In this document: piece by piece, positions 48,417 to 60,300 of the stretch
How positions within the stretch are numbered: the stretch's first letter is position 1
Layout of the letters: each line of letters opens with the position of its first letter
NCBI RefSeq assembly: GCF_029227915.1
Contig: NC_079882.1
Span: 11,346,001-11,410,000 of the forward strand
Length of the DNA stretch: 64,000 nt
Reading direction: 5' to 3'
Source of the DNA: Hydractinia symbiolongicarpus
Lineage: Eukaryota > Cnidaria > Hydrozoa > Anthoathecata > Hydractiniidae
The notes under the pieces: generated by a model
Databases searched by the model: none
What the model was told of the DNA's origin: nothing
What the model saw: only the letters and a program-made list of their open reading frames with translations
Translations under genes and position numbers: made by a program

Positions 48417-50152
48417 ATTACACAGCATCAGAAAAGATTTTCTTTTTTCCCTTTCTTGTTATTACAACTTTTTAAGAGAACGTCCAACTGTGCTATACTT
48501 ATTTAACAAGTAACGTTTTCTACAGACATTAGTTTGGTTGAAAATATAGACAGCAACGAACCAGAAACAATTTAAGATTATGCTCTTGCTGACCAAATGT
48601 CTAAAAAATACCGTTTTGTCTTGAGGGAATCTTGAGATTTTGTTTTTCGGCCGCAATGGACATCCGCGAAACACTTACCCCGTTAGGTCTTTGTGGAAGC
48701 AAATATATAAGATCCGTTGTTTCTTAGGGGAGTAGTCGTTCCATGATGCAAGCTGGTTACTTCGGCTCACCTGTCAGGTGAGACACACCAATCTTTAAAA
48801 TCTATCGTTCTCTAAAAAGTTGTATTTTTCAAATTTTTTGATATCGTTATCTTGAATTTCTTCTCTCCCCATAACTCACCTAAATGGTAGGCATGAATTA
48901 TAGGGACGTGAACTTAATAAAATAAAGGGATAAAATCAAACCGTGGCAGACATTCTGAATTATACTTTTCTAAAAATATTAGATTAACAATTAAACAACT
49001 GAATCAGTCCAGCAAGGCGGACAGAAAAAGCTTTGTGATAGCTTCTGACCAGACTTCACTTTATGTGCGCTTTAATCCAGAAGGGTTCTTCTATATTCGC
49101 GAATTTCGCAAAAAAATTATTGATACTTTTTTACAAGGAATTTTTTATGTACGAGAAAAAATTGAGACTACGGAGAGTAAATTTTTTTTTAAAAAAAGAA
49201 AATTTAAAATTGTACGGGAGTTAATTTTCGCGAATAGCAACAACCTCGATCCCAGTTCTCTTTGTCTCTTTTTTTTTAATTCGCCGGCAAGTTCGTCTAG
49301 CTTTCCCGTATGAGATATGAGACAAAGAGCCCTATCGAGGTTAAAATGTACATGATCTTGACCGCCAGCAAAAATTGTCTTGAAAATCAGGACATGGCCT
49401 TTTACATTTTTTTTTAAAGAAAAAACCAAGTATGCAAAAAAACATGAAGGTATATTCTGTCAAAAGACTGCGTTAAGCATGGGTATACGCTCGCCACTCC
49501 TTTGATGGAAAACCTTTTTTAATTGGGTGTCCAAAAGTATTGTCTGTAGGGGAAGAGATCTACTATGTGGGTAAAGGAATTACCTAAGAAACAAGGGCTT
49601 CATCACATGCAGAGGCCTTTTTTCTTATAAAGCTTCTCTGATCGGGTAGTAAAATTGATTCATGAATAATCAAAGCTACCCATCCTGGTTAAACTCCCAG
49701 AAAATAATGTTCTGATCTTCATTGGTTGCTTTATTATTTCGACGCGACCTCAATTTGAGCAATGGAGCAATCGTAAATTTCTCATCAGCTACCGCTAAGT
49801 TGAGCAGGTCTGCCAACCTTTCAAAATCACTGCAAAAATTTCGGAAATAATTTGGAAAATTTATCGCGGGAAGAAAGCGTATTGGTTAAAAGACCGGTTT
49901 ATGGAAGTTATTTATTTATTTGCAATATTTACACGTAATTTAAATACATCTACAAATGGATTTAATAAAAACTAGAACTGCTACTAAAATGGCCATAATG
50001 ATCTTGTATAGCTTAGATTGTGCACAGACAAATTGTCATGCGTAAAACAATTTTTTTACGGCTTAAGATTTTCGTTTTTGCTCACACGTGGTATCTTGTG
50101 CTTTGTTCAATATTGTACGATCTTTGTTTGAAAAAACGTCATGAGAGATGTT
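48417..50152. other. Spacer between AEN and IFT52 (tail to tail)
   Basis: No gene is supported. It includes a fold-back repeat at about 49239-49346. Overlapping 92- and 94-codon open frames on the two strands there are products of that repeat and of AT-rich flanks. Confidence 0.5.
49239..49346. repeat. Fold-back repeat with CCTCGAT...TCTTTGTCTC arms
   Basis: AACCTCGATCCCAGTTCTCT followed by TTGTCTC on the left is inverted as GAGACAAAGAGCCCTATCGA followed by GGTT on the right. This phrase is, from memory, widespread in coral genomes as part of MITE-like repeats. Confidence 0.55.
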
Positions 50153-53100
50153 TCAAAATTGAACATCATGATCCATTTCTCCATTCACTTCTCCATCCTA
50201 AAATAAAAATAGAAAATAGTCAAGATTAAATAAAACATTTCCTATTTTAAAAAAAGAACAAAAAAACACAAATATCCTACTTGGTTCAACTTCTTAAACT
50301 CGACCACCTGCGCAAATACATGTTCTAAAATATGCTTAGCATCACGTGACTCCACAGGTAACTTGTTCAGCACGCCTAATATATCACCACATTCTCTCAC
50401 GTAGTATTCCAGATCTTCGTCTGTACCTAAAATTTATTACAACAATTTACATTACTTTGCACTTTCATTCTAAAGATATATTTATGAAAAGTGTACTTAC
50501 ATTTATTTGTCAGTTGCGCCATTCGAGCGCGCTCAGATGAGAAGGATTCATCAAGGTCAAATAGATCCAACGCTGGTCCAGGAAGTTCACGAAACTGTGG
50601 AGGGAAGACCTGCAGAACAAATGTAATAATCGTCGGCTTATTTATTTACTAGAAGTGTTTAGCCAGGATAACCATTTCAATTCTAATTGGTACTTCTATC
50701 AACGAAAGTCCTGCAAAGAGGGTCCTAGTGTATTTAAGTCGTGTTAGCACAGCAATCGCTAAATTAGACAATCGCCTAAGATATCAATCCTATTCTCATG
50801 ATGAACGCTAAGTAGAAATAACCGATTGAAACTTTTATAGTCTCTGGCATGACTTCTAAGGTTATTGACGTTAACGCAATGATGTGTACTTACTGATGGT
50901 TCTAAAGGCGGTAACGGTGTTTCAAATTGAGGTGTGATTAATGACAACGTTTCGTGTTTCACCTTTAATTCGTTGAACGTCCTAAAATTGTGCAACAAAT
51001 GATGGCTTAACAGTAATTTAAAGCAAAATCATACGTACAGAAATTAATGAAACAGACTAAATAGTTACCGTAAAGTTGCTGGTAGCATTCCAGTATCTAG
51101 ATTGTATAAATCTTCGTGAAAACATTGTGTGAAATCGGTTGGAATCTAAAAAGAAAACGCAGATGTTACAGTCGTCGTTTTTCAACAATAGAAAAAAAAT
51201 GTGGAATACAATGAAGCAGGATCAAACTTTGCATGCAAAAAAATCTTCATATCGAGGTAGTGCAAACTGCAAAAGTACAAGCGAGTTAGGTCTATTTCGA
51301 GTATTTCCTGTTTACGCGGGCATTTTAGAACCTAAATGAAACTTAATTCAGTACCTTTATTTAAAAACTTACTTCTTCTCCTTCCTGTAAGCAAACACGA
51401 AGACGATCGCTCAATGAAAGGGTATCTGGAATTTGGTGATAATCGTTGATCTAAAGTGATTATGGTAGTCGATTTATAAAGATTTGTATTAATTGATATA
51501 AATTTTAATAAACAAGTCTCTACCTCAGGATCGTCAGCATCGATAGTATTTAATTTGATGTCATCAGTCGACAACCATTTTATTAAAACATCCTAGAGAA
51601 AACCGAACCAAGTCATAAGACACAATTCACGAAAAAAAAACATGCCACAGTTGAAACATAAAATGCAACAATTGAAAGACAAAACGATTTACAATACCTG
51701 GACTTTACTATTTTCTTCTTTATCGATATATTGATCGGAAAAGATATGTTGCGATCCAATGACACACAGTTTTCCTTTTGATTGCTAGAAAAATGACAAA
51801 TGACAGCGTTGTAACCTCTTAATTTGCAGGTTATTCCACGTAAAAAAATTGATCATGATAAATAAACGTATAAATAAATCGCAAAAACTGAAGAAAAATA
51901 GTGAAATAAGGAAGCGCATTTGCGCACACATAGTAAATACGTACTTTAAAATATTCATGTAAATTTTCTGATTTTTACGACCTTCTTACACATTGCCTAA
52001 AGACTCGAAATCCTTAAAAGAAGTGCACAAAATCTTCCCTTGGCACACTTACCTTAACGTAATGGAAAGCACAGATTGGACGAAAAAGAGGGAAGCAAAC
52101 ACTTCCAGTTGACAACACAGGTGATGCTCCTTTATCAACTGCTAGCGTAGCACCATATGGATAGATGAAGCTGACGCAACTACAAGAAGTAAATAATTAC
52201 TGATGTTTTGAAAATTTTTAAATGTTAATTTTATGCTTCAATTACAAAAAAGTTATCACACTTACGCCTGCGCATGCGTGACATCGGTATCAGATGCTGT
52301 CCCACTTGGTACTTTTTTCCCTGCAGCTTGGTTGATTGCCCTTTTTTGAAAAAACAACATTAGGCAAAAATAAAGGTATAGACAAAATACATAAAATGCT
52401 TATCAAATTATTATTATTGTTATTATTGAAAGGTCATTCAAGATTGAAGATTCAAGATTGAAGATTTAAAATACCTGTTTAGTACTCCATTTGGAATTAA
52501 TGCTTCCTTAGGATGGAAATATTTATAGTAACTTGTTCGAACTACAGAATCTAAAACATATGCGAATAAATATAAGAGTAGCGCCAAGATATCATTTACA
52601 TACACACAGAAAATGGAAATAAAAAAATGTGACAGAAAGTAAATCTTTACCAGAATTGACCATGATTCCGTACTCTTCTAATAAAAAATTAATGTTAGTT
52701 TTCATATTTTGTTCGCCACCTTCACCAGACATGACAAGGACACTTCCACCGCTGCTTAAAAAGTGCTTGATTGCCTCAAACTGGAAAAAAAAACTGCTTG
52801 TGACCATTTCGGAATTTGAAGAAAAATGATATTCGTGTAAATTTTAGTGATATGGTTAATAACTTAGCTTACAATAACAGTTTTTAAAATTTAAGAAAAA
52901 TGAGTTATTTTGTGTTATTAGTGTCAGAATCTGGATGGATCTTTCCTCACTTAAATTATACTGACATTGCAGACATAAATAGCACCCTTCACAAACAACA
53001 TCCACATGTAAAATGGTATAGCACTTAGATAAATTGATTTGAACCTAGCTAGTTAAAAGGCTGCAATTTAAGAAGGTAGCAAATGATTTCTGATTACCTC

Positions 53101-56100
53101 TGATACTTTAAACTTTTCTCTTGGTGCTGCTAAAATCAATATTTTTGCAAGAGATAACTTTTCTTTTGTGATTTCGTCCTTATTTCTAAAAAAAAATTAT
53201 TACAATTATGGAATTATATATTTACTCCAAAACTTCCTTAAACTTATTATCTACATCATCTTTGCATAATTATATATTATAAATATCCTTTTTCAAATAT
53301 GACCATTTCTCTTCCTTTTCATGCAACCGACTGATAGCCTTGTGGTAGAGCGTTCGCTTTCAGTGCGGGAGGTCTTAGGTTCAAACCCTGGCAAAGTCAT
53401 GCCAGAGACTATAAAAGTGTGAATCTATCCTTTCTGCTTAGCGTTCAGCATGAGAATAGGATTGATATCTTAGGCGGTTGTCTAGTTGAGCGATTGCTGT
53501 GCTTTCACGACTTTCGTAGCTCAAATGGGAGCTTTAAATGCGCTAGGACCCCCTTCGCAGGACCCTCGTTGATAGCAGTACCAATAGGAACTAAAGAGGC
53601 TATCCTGGGTAAATAATAGTAATAATAATAAAAACCCAACAAACTATGCCTGGTCCAAATTGGGTCAGGAACTGGATAACATTTCTTTCGAGTAGTTCTG
53701 TATTTGAGAACGTATATGATCTACAAGCACTACATTTTTACTCAACTGACAAAATTAAACAGAATTTAAAAAGGGCACAAACATATCTCTCAAAAAGACA
53801 CAGCAAGTTATATCAGGCATATCTTATCCATAATAAAGTTTGTAAAAACTGAATGATTTTTTGTGTACTTACATAATTATTTTCCAACTATTACGTAATT
53901 TACGACTCCAGGACTTAAAGCCATTGTTAGGATTAAAATTTTCTTTCTTAGAGCAATCAAATATTAGCACATTTTCTCCATTTGCAGTCATGCCACCACC
54001 TCTTGGTTCAAACTAAAGTAACAATTAAATTTATTCAAGTCAAAGCATGTGATTACTCTTGTGTCTAATGACCACACATAAATTGTAGCAAATAAAGACA
54101 GGTGGCCTGATATGCTTCAATAACAGGTCTGACTATGATTATGGAAATACTTGTAAAACTGTAGATAAGAGGTTTGACCATAATTTAGGACAGGTGGGAA
54201 AAACTGTGGTATAAATAACTCAACTAAGCAGTTATTCAATTAATATGTTTTCATAAAATCACAGTTTTTGTCAATGTGAAAAAAAAGGAATTAGAAAAGC
54301 TGAAATAAATTTTCATACTTTTAACCTATAAGTAAGTGATTTGCGACACAATGATTATATTCGCATATTTGATGGAAATTTAAAATTGGTAAGAATTCTG
54401 TTTTTACCACTAATAACTGTCTTATGACCAAAAATGTATCCTATATATTAAAAAAAATAAGTATATTTTTATATTAAATTCCAAAAGTTAAAAAAATGTA
54501 AGCCATTGTATTGACTGTACCAAAAACTACAGACAAACCAACAAAATCTGCAACCTTACATTGTCATTATTTTTTTAAAAAAAATATATATATAACAGAA
54601 ATATTATATATATACTTCTTAAATTTAAAAGACATTTAGTTTTGTTTTTTTAGTATCACTTCGATCTTATTTTTTCATATAACATCCTTACATGGTGATC
54701 TTTTAAAACAAATTTGAATAAATGCAATATAACAATAACATAATATAAACATTGAACATATCTATAAAGATGCATGTGCACTTGTTCTACAAATTATACT
54801 TTTTTCAATTGCTTGTTGTTTTTGTTTAAATTTATGCAACTTTTCATCCCTGCCAAAACACATCACATATTTTGGTAATTTAGATTACTTATGTCATTGT
54901 ATTATTTTCATTTTGGGGTGCAACCAACACTTATACTAAAATAAAACCTTTGATATAAACAACTGCCATAAGGATCAACATATAATATTGGGTCGTACCT
55001 TATTTTAGCTAGCCGTACCCAATTTAATTTCGTTTTTATCAAACATATCTTAGCATTTGAAGTTGTTTCGTATATGATATTGTCCAGACGTACCTTAATA
55101 TTGTCCAGCCATAATTTGGCTAGCCGTACTTAACTTCATTTCGTTTTTATTGTACATTTTTTAGTCTTTAAAATTGTTTCCTACATGATACGACCTAGCC
55201 GTAAAATATGTTGCCTTATAATTTTCATATTTTTCCTTTCTTTTCCTTACCTATCCCCTTTATTTTATTTTACTTGATAGTCGCATTGAAGTTTACTGCC
55301 CGTACTAACAACTTTTTTAGGCTAAACTATAGAATACCCCCCTTCTCGTAAAAAAATTAAGACTATAAAACTCTGCAACACAATAATAAAAAAAATAAAC
55401 TAACAAACTAACAAATATAGCAGCAGCAACGCAGCTACGGACGCAGCTACGCAAGGCTCACTATTTCTACATTAACACACAGTTGGACAGTTAAACTAAA
55501 GGAAAATATCAACAAACATCCAAGTTGGTTTGTTACACTAAACATTTCGCAATATAACGACTTCACTTTCAAGATTCTATAGTTTAGCCTCATAGTGTAT
55601 ACATTCGTAATGACAAATTTTTTGTTCTTTAAATAGTTTCCTTATTCGTTTAATATTTTTAGTTATTAGAAAACATTTATATAATGTTATATGTTTTTTT
55701 AAAATAGTTTAATTTTAAAAATGAAGCTTTTGCTCAGATCACTATCTAAAAGCATTTTCAACTATTTTTCTGAGTAGCTGAGTTGCTGTGTAGCTGAGTA
55801 TCACTTTGCTGTATTGCTGAGTAGCTGTGTTGCTGCGTTGTTGCGCAACTGAGCATCTACGTTGCTGTATTGCTGAGTAGCTGCAGTGTTGCATAGCTGA
55901 GGATCTACGTTGTTGTATTGCTGAGTAGATGTGTTGCTGCGTAGCTGGGCATCTATGTTGCTGTATTGCTGAGTAGGTGCCTTGTTGCGTTGCTGAGTTA
56001 CATACTTTTAATTTTATAGTTTTACATAGTTTTTATTTTATTGCCAGCTGTAGCTACTTAATTTCTCGATTTGGGAATCACCTTCCCGTGCTCTCCCCGT

Positions 56101-57025
56101 TTGAGCAAGATATTTCGTTACCATTTATCGCATTTGGCAGGTTTATTGACGATTCAAATTAACCACTATGATTAGCTCAGTCGTTTTCATTCAAATACAT
56201 TACCTCACCTTAAAAATAAAATTGTAGTTACGTACCGCTAAGGTAGGGCTGGTGTTAGGTACGGCTAGGGCATGACACCAAAATATGTTTGGTTAGTGTC
56301 CTCCGACCGAACGTCTGTTGAGAAAAAAAAATGCACTGTTTTGATTCGGGTGTCCAAATTTCTAAGAGAAGGATAAAGCAAACAAAGGAATCTACCAACA
56401 TTCTTATCTTTTCTTTTGTTCAAGTCACCTCACAACCACACGGTGATGCTTTTCTGATTATAAATCACCTCTAAAATGAATCAGCGAACCTTTTTCTTCC
56501 TTTTCACGCAAGCCTTAGCATACACTTCACGATAATTTTTGCGTTTAACAAAACGGCCTTTTTATGCACCGTAAGTAATGTTAATTTTTGCAAGGTGGTG
56601 GGCATTACACCAAATCTCTCGAGTGGTGGAATTTTACTGGCGTAAAAAGGGCCTAGTTTGAGTGGATGATCAAACATGATGGCACCTGAATTCAACTATG
56701 AATGTTTAAGCAAAATAATGTAACCTTTTTTGAAAAAAATTGATCTTTTTTTTTATGGCCGACCGACCGAGCGAACCTTTTCTGAACCCTCAAAAGGACA
56801 CTAACCAAAGATTTTTTTTTCGTTACCTAGTGATTTTTTGCACACTTTTGCAGCCCTAAACGGGAAGGCTTTTTTGGCTAAATTCCATGTTAACCAAGGA
56901 AAGTTTAAATCTATTATCTCTGATTCGTTTATTTTTTGAATGTCAAAAATATAACAATATTAATTAGATTCTAATACTAAAAAGACGTGAAAAAAACGAA
57001 TTTTAACCTGAGCAACTGGCGCCAT
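50153..57025 (-). CDS. IFT52: Intraflagellar transport protein 52 (15 exons)
   Basis: IFT52 is a core IFT-B subunit needed to build cilia. Minus-strand exons: 57025-57008, 54012-53873, 53185-53098, 52780-52651, 52550-52475, 52340-52266, 52179-52053, 51784-51698, 51592-51524, 51450-51373, 51145-51069, 50981-50894, 50609-50501, 50426-50281, 50197-50153; all in phase, 450 residues (human 437). Seen in order: FEPRGGGMTANGENVLIFDC and RKLRNSWKI, then FLSSGGSVLVMSGEGGE, VVRTSYYKYFHPKEALIPNG, VLSTGSVCFPLFRPICAFHY, QHIFSDQYIDKEENSK, DADDPE, QFETPLPPLEPS, ELPGPALDLFDLDE and the C-terminal CGDILGVLNKLP with HILEHVFAQVVEFKKLNQ. The whole IFT52 length is covered. Exon 1 encodes only MAPVAQ and is followed by a 3-kb repeat-filled intron, so it rests on its splice signals. 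Confidence 0.95.
50652..50858 (-). repeat. SINE body fragment (minus strand) in IFT52 intron 12
   Basis: In inverse it matches the body of the SINE at 53325-53640: GCCAGAGACTATAAAAGT, CTTAGCGTTCATCATGAGAA, TAGGATTGATATCTTAGGCG. The tRNA-like head is missing. Confidence 0.75.
53325..53640 (+). repeat. tRNA-derived SINE, nearly full length, in IFT52 intron 2
   Basis: The head GATAGCCTTGTGGTAGAGCG then TTCGCTTTCAGTGCGGGAGG and GGTTCAAACCC carries A-box and B-box-like promoter motifs of RNA polymerase III. A unique body follows, then a (TAA)n tail at about 53615-53632. Related pieces at 26284-26360 and 50652-50858 show it is a dispersed family. Confidence 0.8.
55319..55590. mobile_element. 272-bp MITE with AGGCTAAACTATAGAAT termini
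   Basis: AGGCTAAACTATAGAAT at the left is exactly mirrored by ATTCTATAGTTTAGCCT at the right. The interior has GCAGCTACG repeats. No frame. Confidence 0.75.
55772..55998 (+). repeat. Tandem GTTGCTG/TAGCTGAG repeat
   Basis: Units of about 10 bp (GCTGAGTAGC, GTTGCTGTAT, GTTGCTGCGT, TGAGCATCTAC) are arranged in a higher-order period of roughly 60 bp. Confidence 0.75.
56288..56809. mobile_element. 522-bp MITE with TTTGGTTAGTGTCCT termini
   Basis: A 15-bp perfect terminal inverted repeat, TTTGGTTAGTGTCCT and AGGACACTAACCAAA. CGACCGA motifs lie just inside each end. The interior has no reliable frame. It lies in IFT52 intron 1. Confidence 0.8.
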
Positions 57026-57335
57026 CTTGAAACAACAAACAATGTTTTGGATTTGTTATGCAAAGGTACCAAGTAGCTGCTTCCAAAACGGCACTAATTT
57101 CACGGTTTGCTGATTTGTTCTCAACCTTTTCGTGCGCTATTTTGGTACGTTTGTTAAAATTACTTCCGCGAACTGATTCAAAACAAAGTATACTTGCCGC
57201 ACATGAAACTAAAATTTTGCTATGTGAGTAAATTTGTGTGATAAATATTTTAGAGTGCACGCTGCATCTGGTCCAGTAATCTCACCTGCCTCGCTTTGTG
57301 CGACGAAAGTTATCCACGAGTAGTCAAAAATCAAG
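57026..57335. promoter_or_regulatory. Divergent promoter interval of IFT52 and HM13
   Basis: The IFT52 start codon (minus) and the HM13 start codon (plus) are only 310 bp apart and point away from each other. Both transcripts must start inside or very near this interval. No TATA box was placed with confidence. Confidence 0.7.
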
Positions 57336-60300
57336 ATGGCTGAACAAAATATTAGCGAAAATTTAGTCAACTCTACAATGAATCAAACTGCAAATGCTAC
57401 AGTAACTGGTAGGGCTGCAGCTACTCCACAAGGGCTGTTGCTAGCGTATGTCAGTTTAATGGTGATGGCATTACTCCCCATTTGGTTTGGATCTTTCCGT
57501 TCAGTTGTTTTTAATAAAAAGCAAAAGGTGAACTATTATTTCATTGTTTGTTTGTTTCTTTGGCCAGTCAAGAAATTTAGTATCATTTCCAAAGGTCATA
57601 ATATTAAAGCCATAAGCCTTGTGATTGCTTTCATAGCATTTAGGGAAAACTGGAAAGACCAAAAAACTTTTGACATGCACACTTACATCATGTCAGTATC
57701 TCCAACAACTTTTTTTCACGCTCTACTGTGGAGAGAGGGTGCAGACTTGCTGGTAAACAGCACAAAAATTATTGGAGGTTTTCAGCAGGTTTGAGAAAAA
57801 CTGCATACGCTGTAAAAAGTGTGGGCGTTTTTGGGCAAGTTCGGCGTTTTAAATAAAAATCAAGTATTCACCCGAAAAATCCAACACATACCCGAACAAA
57901 AACACATAAACACTCAAAGATATAAAAGTTGAAATAAACTTACTATGTGGTTTTAATAATTTGAATACAAATTACGAATACAAAATACGAATTTGATACA
58001 ATTTGTGCAATAAACACTTAATAAGGTCCCACAATTCTGATTTCAAACCACCACACTTCGGGCTACAGATCTTGTTTTTCTCATTGTGGTTGTTAACCTT
58101 GAAGTATACATCTTTGACTTGTGCTACAGCAGAAGGCAGGTGGAAATAAAACTTTGCATGTCAACTTTTTTTTAGTGAAAAAAGATTTGCAACACAAAAA
58201 TTATTCATAGAAATAGCCCATGAAGTGTGACGAAAGTTTCCTGTTCTGGATGAGTCACACACTGTAAAAGTGTGGGTGTTTTCAGCAAGTTCTTTTTTTT
58301 CAAAAATATTGCCCCAAAGAGCCTGCATCTATTTTAACAATTAAAAATGTATGTACTTTTGGTTGTAGCATGACACCAATGTTTTATTTGAATTTATCAC
58401 TGTTTGTTTACATCAAGAACTGTCTGGGCTGAATTTATCATTCCTGGTGGCAAGAGTGTTTGTAAACAGTACAGCTTTAAGCATTGCAAGTTTCAAATAA
58501 GTATTAAAGGTGATTTTGAAAATTAGGATGTTGTTTTTGCCCACAAAGTTTAGTTTGAACGTTGTTTAAGCTCCATATGATTGCATTAAATGAATTTAAA
58601 AATTACAACCTTATTTATAAGCTCCATATGGCTGTGTTTTGATGGTTTTAGAACAAAATAGTTTTAATGAACCAAACTGAGCACACTTATAGTACGTCAC
58701 AAAAGAAAAAAAATGGTGGCAATAAATTTTTGCATGCGTCAGCATATTTTCTGTGACATCAAAAGCTTCGGTAGGTACACCCCACCCCCTCCCCCACACA
58801 CACAGTGTGAAGTCACTTTATCCTTACTCCCATTCATTTTTTAAAACTCTTTAATCATTGCCAGACTTAAAATTTGGATTTCTTTTCACTTTAGGCTTAA
58901 TAATAATTAAGAGATAATTTGGCCATCCTTCAGTTTTTGTTTCCTGTAACCTTTTTGACCCTAAAAACAGAAGAAAATATTTTAATATTACCAAACTATC
59001 CTGACCCTTTAATTAAAGAATGGCTGTCTTGACACAATTTTATATTTTTATACTTTAGGAATCTGGTGAGAAAATTGAGAGCATGAGTAAGAAAGATGCT
59101 GCCATGTTTCCAATCATAGCAAGTTGTGCGCTGTTTGGACTTTACATATTTTTCAAGGTAAAAGAGTTTTTGTTGTATAAATGACTGTATTACTCAACCA
59201 GAAGCCTGTGGTTGCATTTTCTAAAAGCTTATCTACTAGTTGTTACACTTTTGTCAACGAAAAATAACAACAAAAGGTTTAAGATCAGTTAAAGCAATAT
59301 TTTAGGATCATCATCATGTTCAAGCTTTTTTGTTTATTGTGCCAACAAAGTGTTTCTAATTATTGGACTAATTTTGGCCTAAAACAGGTTCTCTGTGCAA
59401 AGGGGGTATATTTAAGAGCAAGGCCGAATGACTTGTTGTTGCATAGGGGGGTAAAAATTATTTTACTTAATTTTAAGTAATTGCAGTAATGTTGGTCTTT
59501 TGTACTGTTTTGTGATTATACAGAAGATTTGTAAGTTCAATATTTTATTTATATTTTAGATTTTTAGCAAAGAATACATCAATTTGTTGCTTGCATTATA
59601 CTTTTTTGTCATTGGTGTGTTGTGTGTGACAAATTTGATTCGTCCTCTCGTTAGTCTGTTTATACCACCACAATTTCCTAACTCGAACTATCACGTAATA
59701 CTAGATGAAGGAGAAGGAGAGAAAAAGGAAAATCATGTCAATTATAAATTTGATCGCATTGATTTAATATGTCTTGCTGTAGCTTCAGTTATTGGTGTTT
59801 GGTATCTTCTCAAGAAACATTGGATAGCAAATAATATTTTTGGTTTAGCTTTTTCACTCACTGGTGTAGAACTTCTCCATTTAAACAGGTAGGAGTTATT
59901 TTTTATGTCTGCTTTAATCAGCTTTAATAAGTTAAATAAATATGCTATGATTTTGCAAAAGCAAATTTGACATGTGTAATTTCTGGCAGGGATGTTCCTA
60001 TTCTTTAAATCGTTAAACTTTCTCTGAGAAATCTATTAGCACTAATTCTATTAATTGGAAGACTTTTAAGCAACGAAATACGAAGTTTTTACCGTTATGG
60101 GAACCTTGATTATTATCACAGGCTAGGGAGCAATTTGTGTAATTAAAGTTAAAACTATTATATGGCATTAACAGTTTGAATTAGGGAAATGTTTTAATCT
60201 ATTTTCAGCTTTCCAATTGGGTGCATTCTACTTGGTGGATTATTTTTCTATGACATTTTCTGGGTAAGTTATTGTAACTCTTTTTTATCTTTAGGTTTTT

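Larger units (their letters stand above)
54985..56275. mobile_element. Probable element with CTAGCCGTAC subterminal motifs in IFT52 intron 1
   Basis: GTCGTACC, GCTAGCCGTACCC, CCAGACGTACC, GCTAGCCGTACTT and CCTAGCCGTA recur at 54990-55205, with inverse GTACGGCTAGGG at about 56258. A loose two-copy tandem of about 120 bp covers 54985-55200. Borders are uncertain. It appears to contain a 272-bp MITE and a CTG-rich tandem repeat. Confidence 0.4.

Noticed and set aside
49035-49429. Opposing 92- and 94-codon frames
   Set aside because: Both run over the fold-back repeat and AT-rich flanks; no motif.
57528-57794. Read-through extension of HM13 exon 1 to 152 codons
   Set aside because: The extension is intronic: a GTGAAC donor at 57528 joins in phase to 59059 and restores the conserved signal peptide peptidase sequence.
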